Positions 1 through 7,050 of a stretch of DNA of 8,040 nucleotides are shown piece after piece. The notes below the pieces were generated by a model. That model saw nothing but the letters and a program-made list of their open reading frames with translations, had not been told where the DNA came from and made no database searches. A program made the position numbers and the translations under genes. Origin of the DNA: Acidobacteriota bacterium (GTDB taxonomy: Bacteria; Acidobacteriota; Vicinamibacteria; Vicinamibacterales; UBA2999); assembly GCA_013140955.1 (NCBI GenBank), contig JABFRY010000053.1, forward strand, positions 1 to 8,040, given 5' to 3'. The first letter of the stretch is position 1, and the number at the start of each line of letters is the position of its first letter.

Positions 1-3000
1 CACGACCACCAGTGCCGCCGCCACGTGCCGTCCGCCCCGGCCGACCGAGCGCACCACGACGTACAGGACCGGAATGAACAGGACGTTGAGGAACGTGGCG
101 AACAGCATGCCCCCGGCGACGGCCGTGCCCACCGAGTGCCGGCCCGCCTGCCCCGCGCCCTCGGCGAACACCAGGGGCATCACGCCGAGGATGAAGGCGA
201 GCGACGTCATCAGGATGGGTCGCAGCCGGATGCGGGCGGCCGCGATGGCCGCGTCCACCACTGACAGGCCCTTCTCCCTGAGCTGTTCGGCGAACTCCAC
301 GATGAGGATGGAGTTCTTCGCCGCGAGCCCCACCAGCAGGACGAGGCCGATCTGGCAGTACAGGTCGTTCTGCAGCCCCCGCATCCACTGCGCCGAGAGG
401 GCGCCGAGCACGGCCAGCGGCACACCCAGCAGCACGATGAAGGGCAGGACGAGCGATTCGTACTGCGCCGCGAGTGTCAGGTACACGAGCACCACGCCGA
501 CGGCGAAGATGGCGGCCGACTGTCCGCCCGACTGCACCTCCTCGAACGAGATACCCGACCAGGCGTAGCCGAACCCGGCCGGCAGGGCCGTGCCCGCCAG
601 GCGCTCCATCTCGGCCAGCGCCTGGCCGGAACTCACGCCCGGCGCGGCAGCGCCGCTCACCTCGGCGGATCGAAACAGGTTGAAGTGGCTGATCACCTGG
701 GGTGCGGTCGTCTCCCGCACGGTCACCACATTGGCCAGCGGCACCATGGCGCCGTCGGTCGTGCGTCCGTAGTACTGGCCCAGATCCGAGGGCGCCGAGC
801 GGAAGGCCTGATCGGCCTGCACGTACACACGGTACGCACGGTTGTTGAGGTCGAAGTCGTTGACGTACGCCGAGCCCAGGAAGATCTGCATCGCGCTGGT
901 GATCTCGTTCATCGACAGGCCCAGGCTCTGGGCCTTGTCGCGATCGATCTCCACGAGCAGCTGCGGGTCGTTGGCGGTGAAGCTGCTGAACAGCCCCGTG
1001 ACCCCCGTGGACTCCGCCGACGCGCCCACGAGTGCCTGCACCGCCGCGCCGAGGTCCTGCACGCTGCCCCCACCGCCCTGGTCCAGCACCTGGAAGCTGA
1101 AGCCGCCGAAGTTGCCGAGCCCGTCGATGGCCGGCGGCGCGAACGGAATGACGAGACCGTCCTCGATGCCGAACAGGCGTCCCCGGAGGATTGGCAGCAG
1201 GCCGCTCATCTGCTGTTCGGGGGCCGCCCGCTCCGCGAACGGCTTGAGCAGCGTGAAGATCAGGCCTTGGTTGGGGGCGCTGCCCGTGAAGCTGAAGCCG
1301 GCGATCGAGAACACCGAGGCCACTTCCGGTGTCGACAGCAGGATGGCCTCGGCATCGCGCAGCACGTCGGTCGTGTATTCCAGCGAGGCTCCGGGGGGCG
1401 CCTGGACGATGGAGATGAAGTACCCAGCATCCTCTTCGGGGACGAACGCCTGCGGCACCCGCTGGTACACGACCCACGTGGCGCCCAGCAGGCCGAGGAA
1501 CACCACGACCACTGCCCACCGGACGCGCAGGAGTCCGCCGACCACCCGCACGTACAGGTTCGTGCCCGCGCCGATGACCCGCTCCACGGCCCCGAAGATG
1601 GCGCCCCGGCCCAGTCCGCCGTGGCGGAGCAGCAGGGCCGAGAGCGCCGGGGTGAGCGTGATCGCGTTGAACGCGGAGATGGCCACCGAGAAGGCGATCG
1701 TGAGCGCGAACTGCTGGTACAGGCGGCCCGTCGTGCCAGGGAAGAAGGCCACCGGCACGAAGACGGCGATGAGCACGAGGGCCGTCGCGATGACCGCACC
1801 GAACACCTCCTTCATCGCGTCCGAGGCCGCCTGCAGGGGCGACTTGCCGTACTCCTGGATGTGACGCTCGACGTTCTCGATCACGACGATGGCATCGTCC
1901 ACCACGACGCCCGTGGCGAGCACGATCGCGAACAGCGTCAGCGTGTTGATGGAGAAGCCCAGCAGGTTCACGAACGCGAAGGCGCCGATGAGCGACACCG
2001 GAATCGTCAGCGCGGGAATCAGCGTGGCCCTCCAGCTCTGGAGGAACACGAACATCACCAGCACCACGAGGCCGAGCGCCTCGGCCAGCGTCTGGAGCAC
2101 CTCGGCGATCGACTCCTCGACCACGGTGGTCGTGTCGAACGCGATGTTGTACCGGAGCCCGGGCGGGAAGGACGCGGCCAGGCGCGCCATCTCCGCATCC
2201 ACGCCCTGCCTCACGTCGAGGGCGTTGGCCGTCGGCAGGGCCGTGAGGCCGAAGCCCACGGCGTCCTGGCCCTGGAACCGCAGGACCGAGGAGTAGGTCT
2301 CGGCGCCGAGTTCGGCCGACCCGACGTCGCCCAGCCGCACGAGGGCGCCGCCCGCGCCGGCCTCGATGACGATGTCGTCGAACTCGTCGGGCTCGCGCAG
2401 GCGTCCGGCGGCACGCACGCTGATCTCGAACGCCTGCCCGGCCCTGGCAGGCGAGCCGCCGACGCTGCCGGCCGCCACGTTCACGTTCTGCTCGCGCAGC
2501 GCATTCACCACGTCGCCGGCCGTGAGGCTGCGCGCCGCCAGCCGAGCCGGATCCAGCCACAGGCGCATCGAGTACTTGCGCTCGCCGAAGATGATGACGT
2601 CGGCCACGCCGGGCACGCGCTTGAGCGCGTCCTTCACGTAGACGTCCACGTAGTTCGACATGAAGAGCGAGTCGTACTCGCCGTGCTCCGCGTAGATGCC
2701 CGCCGCGAGCACGAAGCCGGCTGCGGCCTTCTGCACGGTGACGCCGATCTGGCGGACCTCGGCCGGGAGGCGCCCGAGCGCCTGGTTCACGCGGTTCTGG
2801 ACGTCCACGGCGGCAAGATCCGGGTTGCGCGAGACGTCGAACGTCACGTTGATCTGGCTGAAGCCGCTGCTCGTGCTCGACGACGACATGTAGAGCATGC
2901 CCTCGACGCCGTTGATCGCCTGTTCGAGCGGCGTCGTGACGGCCGTTTCCACCGTCTCCGAGTCGGCGCCCGTATAGACCGCGGTGACCGTCACCGTGGG

Positions 3001-3123
3001 CGGGGCCACCTGGGGGTATTGCGCCACCGGCATGCCAGGAATGACGAGTGCGCCCGCCAGCACGATGACGAGCGAGCAGACGGTGGCGAGAATCGGCCGA
3101 CGAATGAACGTATCCGCCAGCAT
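1..3123 (-). CDS. RND multidrug efflux transporter, HAE-1 (AcrB/MexB) family, C-terminus cut by window edge
   Basis: Inner-membrane proton/drug antiporter of a tripartite efflux pump. 1041 codons are open from the ATG to base 1. AcrB has 1049 residues and the alignment runs about five residues short, so only the extreme C-terminal tail is missing. The start MLADTFIRRPI is the typical HAE-1 N-terminus leading into TM1. The proton relay is intact: D409-D410 in the TM4 motif GVVVDDAIVVIEN (AcrB D407/D408), K936 in GLAAKNSILIVEFA (K940), R966 and T973 in RLRPILMTS (R971/T978). Deep-pocket aromatics are also kept: F179 (AcrB F178), F605, F610 and F612 in VFSIAGFSFTG (F610/F615/F617). VPEEDAGYF, the usual post-TM7 segment, is present. 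Established family knowledge gives an amphiphilic drug/detergent exporter rather than a metal (HME) pump; the actual substrates cannot be read. It is the second gene of the operon, 2 bases after the adaptor stop and probably translationally coupled. Confidence 0.96.
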   Translation of the reverse strand, partial: MLADTFIRRPILATVCSLVIVLAGALVIPGMPVAQYPQVAPPTVTVTAVYTGADSETVETAVTTPLEQAINGVEGMLYMSSSSTSSGFSQINVTFDVSRNPDLAAVDVQNRVNQALGRLPAEVRQIGVTVQKAAAGFVLAAGIYAEHGEYDSLFMSNYVDVYVKDALKRVPGVADVIIFGERKYSMRLWLDPARLAARSLTAGDVVNALREQNVNVAAGSVGGSPARAGQAFEISVRAAGRLREPDEFDDIVIEAGAGGALVRLGDVGSAELGAETYSSVLRFQGQDAVGFGLTALPTANALDVRQGVDAEMARLAASFPPGLRYNIAFDTTTVVEESIAEVLQTLAEALGLVVLVMFVFLQSWRATLIPALTIPVSLIGAFAFVNLLGFSINTLTLFAIVLATGVVVDDAIVVIENVERHIQEYGKSPLQAASDAMKEVFGAVIATALVLIAVFVPVAFFPGTTGRLYQQFALTIAFSVAISAFNAITLTPALSALLLRHGGLGRGAIFGAVERVIGAGTNLYVRVVGGLLRVRWAVVVVFLGLLGATWVVYQRVPQAFVPEEDAGYFISIVQAPPGASLEYTTDVLRDAEAILLSTPEVASVFSIAGFSFTGSAPNQGLIFTLLKPFAERAAPEQQMSGLLPILRGRLFGIEDGLVIPFAPPAIDGLGNFGGFSFQVLDQGGGGSVQDLGAAVQALVGASAESTGVTGLFSSFTANDPQLLVEIDRDKAQSLGLSMNEITSAMQIFLGSAYVNDFDLNNRAYRVYVQADQAFRSAPSDLGQYYGRTTDGAMVPLANVVTVRETTAPQVISHFNLFRSAEVSGAAAPGVSSGQALAEMERLAGTALPAGFGYAWSGISFEEVQSGGQSAAIFAVGVVLVYLTLAAQYESLVLPFIVLLGVPLAVLGALSAQWMRGLQNDLYCQIGLVLLVGLAAKNSILIVEFAEQLREKGLSVVDAAIAAARIRLRPILMTSLAFILGVMPLVFAEGAGQAGRHSVGTAVAGGMLFATFLNVLFIPVLYVVVRSVGRGGRHVAAALVVV

Positions 3124-3125
3124 GA

Positions 3126-4256
3126 CTACTCCGCCGCCGTCACAGGCACGCCGTCGCCCAGCTTCTGGATGTTGGACACGATCACCCGGGCGCCCGCGTC
3201 GAGGCCCCCCTCGACGACGTAGTCGTTGCCCACCACCGCGCCGACGGAGATCGGCGTCTGCCGGGCCACGAGCCCGCCATCGGCCGGCTGCGCCGTGAAC
3301 GCGAAGAACTGGCCGCTGATACGCGTCACGGCCACCACCGGAATCGTGAGCCGTGGCTCGCGGCTCCAGACCACGCGCGCCCTCGCGTACTGCATCACGC
3401 GGAGCGAGGACGGCGGGCCCGTGATCGTGGCTTTCACGAGCACGGTCTGTGTGGCGTCGTCGGCGCGGGAGTCCACGAACGTGATCGGGCTGGCCGACAC
3501 CACCTCGCCGTCGGCGTCGAGCAGCTCCACCATCAGGCCCGGCTGAAGCGCGGCGGCCCGCTCGAGGGGTATGTGCACGTACGCTTCGAGGCCTCCGGCC
3601 TGGTCGATCGTCGTGATCTCGGTCGTGGGCGTCACCCGGTCGCCGACGCGCACCGCGAGGTCGCCGATGGTGCCCGAGGCGGGGGCGGTGACGCGGTAGT
3701 ACCGGAGTTCGACCTGCCCCTCCTCGACCTGCGACCGCAGCGCGGCGAGCTGTGACTCGGCCGACCGGACGGCTGCCTCCGTGCGCTCCAGTTCGGCCTG
3801 ACTGACGGCACCCGCCTCGACCAGGCGCTCGGCGCGCGTGCGCTGCTGCCGGGCCAGGACGAGGTCCGATTCCCGCGCCGCGATCTGTGACTCGGTGGCC
3901 GCCACGGTGGCGCGCTGCCGGTCCTCGTCGATGCGAAGCAGGGGATCCCCCTGCCGTACCGTGTCACCCGCCCGGACGAAGAGCTCGCGGACGAGGCCCT
4001 CGACTTGTGGCTGCACCGTCGTCGAGCGGAGTGACCGGATCGTGGCCACGTATTCCGAGGTGTTCGGCACCTCGGACGCCGTCAGCGTCAGCATCTGCAC
4101 GGGCATCGGCGGGAAGGCCCCGCCCGGTGGGCCGCCCGCCTCCCCGGCCGGCGCGGCATCCCCGCATCCGGCCGCGACGACTGCGAGCAGGGAGAGCAGG
4201 CACACGAGACGAACGGGTCCGACGCAATCGGGACGCCTGGGCGGGATGCGGAGCAT
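3126..4256 (-). CDS. Periplasmic adaptor (membrane fusion protein, HlyD/AcrA type), lipoprotein, of the RND pump
   Basis: This protein links the RND transporter to an outer-membrane channel across the periplasm. It has 376 aa, normal for the family. The N-terminus has basic residues, a hydrophobic stretch at about 17-29 and a lipobox-like VAAGC with Cys31 as the predicted lipidation site. Its -3 residue is Ala rather than the preferred Leu. A Gly/Pro-rich linker follows (about 32-53). Lipoyl half-motifs are at about 80-112 (VQPQVEGLV, GDPLLRID) and 185-219 (VTAPASGTIGDL, VRVGDRV). They flank an Ala/Glu/Arg-rich coiled-coil hairpin at about 113-184. The hairpin tip has R141, L145 and S152 with the same +4/+11 spacing as the AcrA R-L-S motif that contacts TolC. 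Beta-barrel and membrane-proximal domains follow (about 224-376). The ATG is chosen because AGGAA lies 5 bases upstream; GTG at codon 18 is a poorer alternative that would cut into the signal peptide. Confidence 0.94.
   Translation of the reverse strand: MLRIPPRRPDCVGPVRLVCLLSLLAVVAAGCGDAAPAGEAGGPPGGAFPPMPVQMLTLTASEVPNTSEYVATIRSLRSTTVQPQVEGLVRELFVRAGDTVRQGDPLLRIDEDRQRATVAATESQIAARESDLVLARQQRTRAERLVEAGAVSQAELERTEAAVRSAESQLAALRSQVEEGQVELRYYRVTAPASGTIGDLAVRVGDRVTPTTEITTIDQAGGLEAYVHIPLERAAALQPGLMVELLDADGEVVSASPITFVDSRADDATQTVLVKATITGPPSSLRVMQYARARVVWSREPRLTIPVVAVTRISGQFFAFTAQPADGGLVARQTPISVGAVVGNDYVVEGGLDAGARVIVSNIQKLGDGVPVTAAE
3129..3132 (-). promoter_or_regulatory. Shine-Dalgarno of the RND transporter, inside the adaptor's last codons
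   Basis: On the minus strand GGAG lies 5 bases before the transporter ATG and overlaps the final GAG codon and first base of the stop region of the adaptor gene. Ribosomes finishing the adaptor would be placed on this site, which supports coupled translation and this start codon. Confidence 0.7.
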
Positions 4257-4261
4257 GCGGG

Positions 4262-4266
4262 TTCCT
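4262..4266 (-). promoter_or_regulatory. Shine-Dalgarno of the efflux adaptor gene
   Basis: Minus-strand AGGAA with a 5-base spacer to the ATG whose first base is 4256. It supports this start for the adaptor. Confidence 0.7.
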
Positions 4267-4290
4267 GTGGTGAGATGCCACCGCGCCGTC

Positions 4291-4310
4291 CGGCAGAGGG
4301 ACGGCAGAGG
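4291..4310. repeat. Two 9-bp direct repeats, 11-bp period, upstream of the efflux operon
   Basis: CGGCAGAGG occurs at 4291-4299 and again, identical, at 4302-4310, separated by GA. The period is 11 bp, about one helical turn. The pair lies 35-54 bases upstream of the adaptor start, where an operator could act. Head-to-tail sites with this period are typical for OmpR/PhoB-type response regulators. No regulator gene is present in the window, so the role as an operator is inference. Confidence 0.45.
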
Positions 4311-4359
4311 CCGTTCCGGAGCGTGCCGGTCGTGCTGCGTGGCGGTGACGATGAATGCC

Positions 4360-4385
4360 GGGAGCGCCGGGACGACCGGCGCCCT
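4360..4385. repeat. Bulged inverted repeat in the efflux/aldehyde dehydrogenase divergent region
   Basis: 4364-4370 (GCGCCGG) pairs fully with 4376-4382 (CCGGCGC) around a 5-base loop GACGA. After a single bulged A at 4363, 4361-4362 pair with 4383-4384, and 4360/4385 can form a G-T wobble. This gives nine Watson-Crick pairs. There is no T-tract on either strand, so an intrinsic terminator is unlikely. It could be an operator or a leader structure of either divergent transcript. In DNA this GC-rich some such pairing is expected by chance. Confidence 0.35.
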
Positions 4386-4388
4386 CCT

Positions 4389-4418
4389 ACGTTACGCCAT
4401 TTCACCCGCGTCTGTCCC
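4389..4418 (-). promoter_or_regulatory. Weak candidate promoter for the efflux operon
   Basis: On the minus strand GGGACA (4413-4418, four of six matches to TTGACA) stands 18 bases before TAACGT (4389-4394, three of six matches to TATAAT). Transcription would begin near 4382 and give a leader of about 125 bases containing the hairpin and direct repeats. The match is weak and a sigma-70-like consensus is assumed for an unidentified host. Confidence 0.2.
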
Positions 4419-4462
4419 GTGGCGCCGCCGCTCCGGGCAGGAGTGGCCGGCATCTGGTGGCG

Positions 4463-4468
4463 CATAAT
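4463..4468 (+). promoter_or_regulatory. Candidate -10 element for the aldehyde dehydrogenase gene
   Basis: CATAAT matches TATAAT at five of six positions, in the most obvious A/T-rich patch (CATAATTG) of the 290-bp divergent region. No convincing -35 hexamer sits 16-18 bases upstream. Transcription from here would leave a leader of about 70 bases before the ATG at 4547. Because the patch is A/T-rich on both strands, it could also serve the minus-strand efflux operon. Confidence 0.3.
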
Positions 4469-4493
4469 TGTCGAGAATCCGCCTCGGCCGACA

Positions 4494-4510
4494 CCGGTGG
4501 CCGGCACCGG
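4494..4510 (+). repeat. Small inverted repeat in the leader of the aldehyde dehydrogenase gene
   Basis: CCGGTG (4494-4499) pairs with CACCGG (4505-4510) around a 5-base loop GCCGG. It ends 26 bases before the Shine-Dalgarno site, so as RNA it would not cover the ribosome site. Such a short stem can occur by chance at this GC content. Confidence 0.3.
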
Positions 4511-4536
4511 CGCCCGGGACAGGGGGACACAGGGTC

Positions 4537-4541
4537 AGGAG
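4537..4541 (+). promoter_or_regulatory. Shine-Dalgarno deciding the aldehyde dehydrogenase start
   Basis: AGGAG stands 5 bases before the ATG at 4547. The reading frame is open another 192 bases upstream to an ATG at 4355, but that extension has no aldehyde dehydrogenase homology that I can recognise and is low-complexity, so 4547 is the better start. Confidence 0.8.
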
Positions 4542-4546
4542 CAGGC

Positions 4547-5977
4547 ATGCGTGAGTGTGTGACGTTCTATATCGATGGGAAGTGGGTGCCGCCACGGCAC
4601 CCGAAGACGCTCGACGTCGTCAATCCGGCCACGGGCACCGTCAACGGGCACGTCGCCGCCGGATCGGCCGACGACGTGGACGACGCCGTGCAGGCGGCCC
4701 GCCGCGCCTTCCCGACCTGGTCGGCCACGACCCGAGAGGCGCGTGTGGCCGCGCTGGAACGCATTGCCGACGGCCTCGAGGCCCGACTGGACGACATGGC
4801 CGCGGCGATCACCGAGGAGATGGGCGCGCCCACGTGGTTGGCGCGCAACACCCAGGCGGCGCTCGGGCCCCGGCACTTCCGCTCGGCCGCGGCCATCCTC
4901 CGCACCTACGAGTTCGAGGAGGACAAGGGGCAGGCCCGCGTGCTGCGCGAGCCGATCGGCGTGTGCGGACTCATCACGCCCTGGAACTGGCCCGTGCACC
5001 AGATGTGCGCCAAGGTCGCCCCCGCGCTCGCCGTCGGCTGCACGGTGGTGCTCAAGCCGTCCGAGATCGCGCCGTTCTCCGGTCAGTTGCTGGCCGAGGT
5101 CATCGACGCGGCCGGCGTGCCGCCCGGCGTCTTCAACCTCGTGCACGGAGAGGGGCCCGTGGTCGGTACGGCCCTGGCCGCCCATCCCGGCATCGACATG
5201 GTGTCGATCACCGGCTCGACGCGCGCGGGCATCGAGGTGGCGCGCAACGCCGCCCAGACCGTGAAGCGCGTGCACCAGGAACTCGGGGGCAAGAGTCCCA
5301 ACGTGGTGCTCGACGACGCCGACCTGGCGGCCGCCGTCACCGGCAACGTGAACGCCGTGATGATGAACTCGGGCCAGTCGTGCCGGGCCCCGACGCGCAT
5401 GCTGGTGCCCAACCGGCTGCTCGACGAGGCGTGCCGCATCGCGAAGGAGGCGGCCGAGACGTGGACGCCGGGGGACCCGACCGCCGATGCCCGCATGGGC
5501 CCGGTCATCTCGGAGGCGGCCTGGACCAAGGTGCAGGGGCTCATCGAGAAGGGCCTGGCGCAGGGCGCGACGCTCGTGACGGGAGGACCAGGCCGTCCCG
5601 AGGGCGCGGGCGGGGGGTACTTCGTCAGACCTACCGTGTTCCGTGACGTTACCAATGACATGGCGATTGCGCGCGAGGAGATCTTCGGCCCCGTGCTGAG
5701 CATCATCGGGTACGAGACCGAGGACGACGCCATCGCACTCGCCAACGACACCGAGTACGGCCTCGGCGGATACGTCCAGAGCCGCAACATCGAGCGTGCG
5801 AGGCGCGTGGCGGGGCGGATCCGCGCGGGCTACATCAGCATCAACAACGCCGGACTGGACATCAGCGTGCCCTTCGGTGGTTACAAGCAGTCGGGCAACG
5901 GCCGTGAGTTCGGCGAGCACGCCTTCGGCGAGTTCCTCGAGCTGAAGTCGGTGCTCGGCTACACACCAGCCGGCTGA
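4547..5977 (+). CDS. NAD(P)+-dependent aldehyde dehydrogenase
   Basis: This enzyme oxidises an aldehyde to a carboxylate in the cytoplasm, via a thiohemiacetal on cysteine and hydride transfer to NAD(P)+. It has 476 aa, a normal length. The start YIDGKWVPP and DVVNPATG are the usual ALDH N-terminus. Catalytic and cofactor residues are complete: N147 in TPWNWP (oxyanion hole), K170 in VVLKPSE (cofactor), E245 in QELGGKSPN (general base), C279 in GQSCRAPTR (nucleophile, 34 residues after the Glu as in ALDH2) and E378 in EEIFGPV. ITGSTRAG is the NAD-binding turn. The GQSC-APTR context and overall look resemble the CddD / 3-succinoylsemialdehyde-pyridine dehydrogenase group of ALDHs, but the substrate cannot be deduced. 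The gene appears monocistronic, divergent from the efflux operon and convergent with the TauE/SafE gene. No frameshift or missing core residue is seen. Confidence 0.95.
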   Translation: MRECVTFYIDGKWVPPRHPKTLDVVNPATGTVNGHVAAGSADDVDDAVQAARRAFPTWSATTREARVAALERIADGLEARLDDMAAAITEEMGAPTWLARNTQAALGPRHFRSAAAILRTYEFEEDKGQARVLREPIGVCGLITPWNWPVHQMCAKVAPALAVGCTVVLKPSEIAPFSGQLLAEVIDAAGVPPGVFNLVHGEGPVVGTALAAHPGIDMVSITGSTRAGIEVARNAAQTVKRVHQELGGKSPNVVLDDADLAAAVTGNVNAVMMNSGQSCRAPTRMLVPNRLLDEACRIAKEAAETWTPGDPTADARMGPVISEAAWTKVQGLIEKGLAQGATLVTGGPGRPEGAGGGYFVRPTVFRDVTNDMAIAREEIFGPVLSIIGYETEDDAIALANDTEYGLGGYVQSRNIERARRVAGRIRAGYISINNAGLDISVPFGGYKQSGNGREFGEHAFGEFLELKSVLGYTPAG

Positions 5978-5992
5978 GCAGGTCGGCTGGGA

Positions 5993-6024
5993 CCCGCGGT
6001 CCCGTCCTGATGACGGGCCGCGGG
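5993..6024. terminator. Convergent intergenic hairpin, possible bidirectional terminator
   Basis: CCCGCGG (5993-5999) pairs with CCGCGGG (6018-6024), and CCCGTC (6001-6006) with GACGGG (6012-6017), around the 5-base loop CTGAT. The result is a 13-bp stem with one bulged T at 6000. It lies 15 bases after the aldehyde dehydrogenase stop and 22 bases after the stop of the opposing TauE/SafE gene. No T-tract follows on either strand, so it is not a classic intrinsic terminator. Hairpins without U-tracts between convergent genes are common in GC-rich genomes and may also protect 3' ends. Confidence 0.6.
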
Positions 6025-6046
6025 CGTCTCGCCACGCCCTGCTCCC

Positions 6047-6826
6047 TCACCCCACCAGCAGCGACAGCGCTGCCACGAACGTCATCGCGAAGAGCAGCCA
6101 CTCGAAGGCCGCCTGCGGAATGTGCGTGAGCAACCACCATCCAAGCAGAATGCCGGCCACCACGCCGGGCAGCAGCACCGCGTTGGTGGCGAGCGAGGTC
6201 GGGCTGATGAGCCCGAGGTTGGCGCTGAACGGCACCTTGAACAGGTTGATGAACAGGAAGAAGCGGCTCCAGACGCCCAGGTACTCCTTCTTGGGCAGGC
6301 GCTGCGCGAGCAGGTAGACGGCCATCACCGGGCCGGCGGCGTTGGCGAGCATCGTCGTCGTGCCCGCCGTGAACCCCATCGCCCAGGTGAAGGCGCGGTG
6401 CTCGGTGAGCGAGATCAGCGCCTCGCGCCGGGCGTCGAGCAGCAGCTTGAAGGCGAGCAGGCCGATGATGATCCAGCCGATCACCACGCGGGCCACGCCG
6501 TTGTCGATCACGGCCAGCAGCTGCGCGCCGACGATGACGCCCAGCATCGCCGGCGGGGCCATCGGCAGCACGCGGCGCCAGGAGCCGCCGTGCCGGTTGA
6601 TCCAGAAGCCCATCATGTCGGCCGCGATGAGCAGCGGCAGCACGAGCCCCACCGACGTCTTGGCGCCGAACACGCGCGCCATGAGCACCACGTTGAGCGT
6701 GGCCGTTGCGGAGAGGCCGGCCTTGGCCGTGCCCACGCACAGGGCGCCGAAGAGGGCGACGGCCAGCACGGGCAGTCCGCCCTGGATCAACGTCTGCTGC
6801 GCGAGCCACTGCGAGAGGTCGGGCAT
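6047..6826 (-). CDS. TauE/SafE-family membrane transporter (putative anion/sulfite exporter)
   Basis: Inner-membrane protein of 259 aa, the usual size of the TauE/SafE (formerly DUF81) family. About eight hydrophobic segments are readable, roughly at residues 18-38, 44-75, 87-108, 112-130, 146-173, 184-207, 212-233 and 239-259. The family's two-fold repeat is recognisable: GTAKAGLSATATLNVVL in the first half and GFTAGTTTMLANAAGP plus VYLL in the second. Characterised members export sulfite, sulfoacetate or related organosulfur anions, but most are of unknown substrate, so a specific sulfite role is not established here. The ATG at 6826 follows an in-frame TGA six bases upstream, which fixes the longest form. 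No Shine-Dalgarno is visible in front of it (GC-rich CGCGTGACCG), so it may be leaderless or weakly translated. Transcribed toward the aldehyde dehydrogenase, so not in its operon. Confidence 0.88.
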   Translation of the reverse strand: MPDLSQWLAQQTLIQGGLPVLAVALFGALCVGTAKAGLSATATLNVVLMARVFGAKTSVGLVLPLLIAADMMGFWINRHGGSWRRVLPMAPPAMLGVIVGAQLLAVIDNGVARVVIGWIIIGLLAFKLLLDARREALISLTEHRAFTWAMGFTAGTTTMLANAAGPVMAVYLLAQRLPKKEYLGVWSRFFLFINLFKVPFSANLGLISPTSLATNAVLLPGVVAGILLGWWLLTHIPQAAFEWLLFAMTFVAALSLLVG

Positions 6827-7050
6827 CGGTCACGCGGACGCGCGGCGGCGTCCAGGTCTCGTGATGATGCGTACCGCGCGGCAGTCCTGACGTGGGCAGG
6901 GCGAAAGGACACGCCCGGAGCGGTGGGGAGGGAGCGCGGCCAGGCCCTCGTTCCCTGGCACGGCTCCGGCCAGCGGACGTGGGACGACCGGCGGTGGTGT
7001 CACGCGCCGCGATTATCGCACGCGGCCCGGCGGTGTACCATGAGCGCTTC
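6827..7050. other. Divergent intergenic spacer, no gene seen
   Basis: These 224 bases separate the divergent TauE/SafE gene and the right-hand membrane protein gene, so they should hold both promoters. I see no coding frame with protein-like composition. A 6-bp inverted repeat GCCAGG (6939-6944) / CCTGGC (6954-6959) with a 9-base loop lies near the middle; it could be an operator but is short. No convincing minus-strand promoter was found. Confidence 0.4.
7013..7041 (+). promoter_or_regulatory. Candidate promoter for a leaderless membrane protein gene
   Basis: TTATCG (7013-7018, three of six to TTGACA) is followed after 17 bases by TACCAT (7036-7041, four of six to TATAAT including the key second A and last T). 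Transcription would start about 7-10 bases later, at or just before the GTG at 7051, giving a leaderless or nearly leaderless mRNA. This fits the absence of a good Shine-Dalgarno. The call relies on weak matches. Confidence 0.3.

Noticed and set aside
685..3222. 845-codon plus-strand open frame opposite the RND transporter
   Set aside because: Its translation is His/Arg/Glu-rich and low in hydrophobics, with no recognisable motif. It lies antisense to an unmistakable transporter whose G/C third-position bias suppresses stops in this frame.
4355..4546. N-terminal extension of the aldehyde dehydrogenase from ATG 4355
   Set aside because: The added 64 residues are low-complexity Pro/Arg/Gly with no family counterpart, while a strong Shine-Dalgarno (AGGAG) directly precedes ATG 4547.
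4535..5920. 461-codon minus-strand open frame opposite the aldehyde dehydrogenase
   Set aside because: Same antisense artefact: His/Arg/Gly-rich, no known fold or motif, while the plus-strand frame has the full catalytic set of an aldehyde dehydrogenase.
6939..6959. Inverted repeat GCCAGG/CCTGGC as a regulator site
   Set aside because: Only 6 bp with a 9-base loop in very GC-rich DNA; expected by chance, so noted only within the spacer entry.
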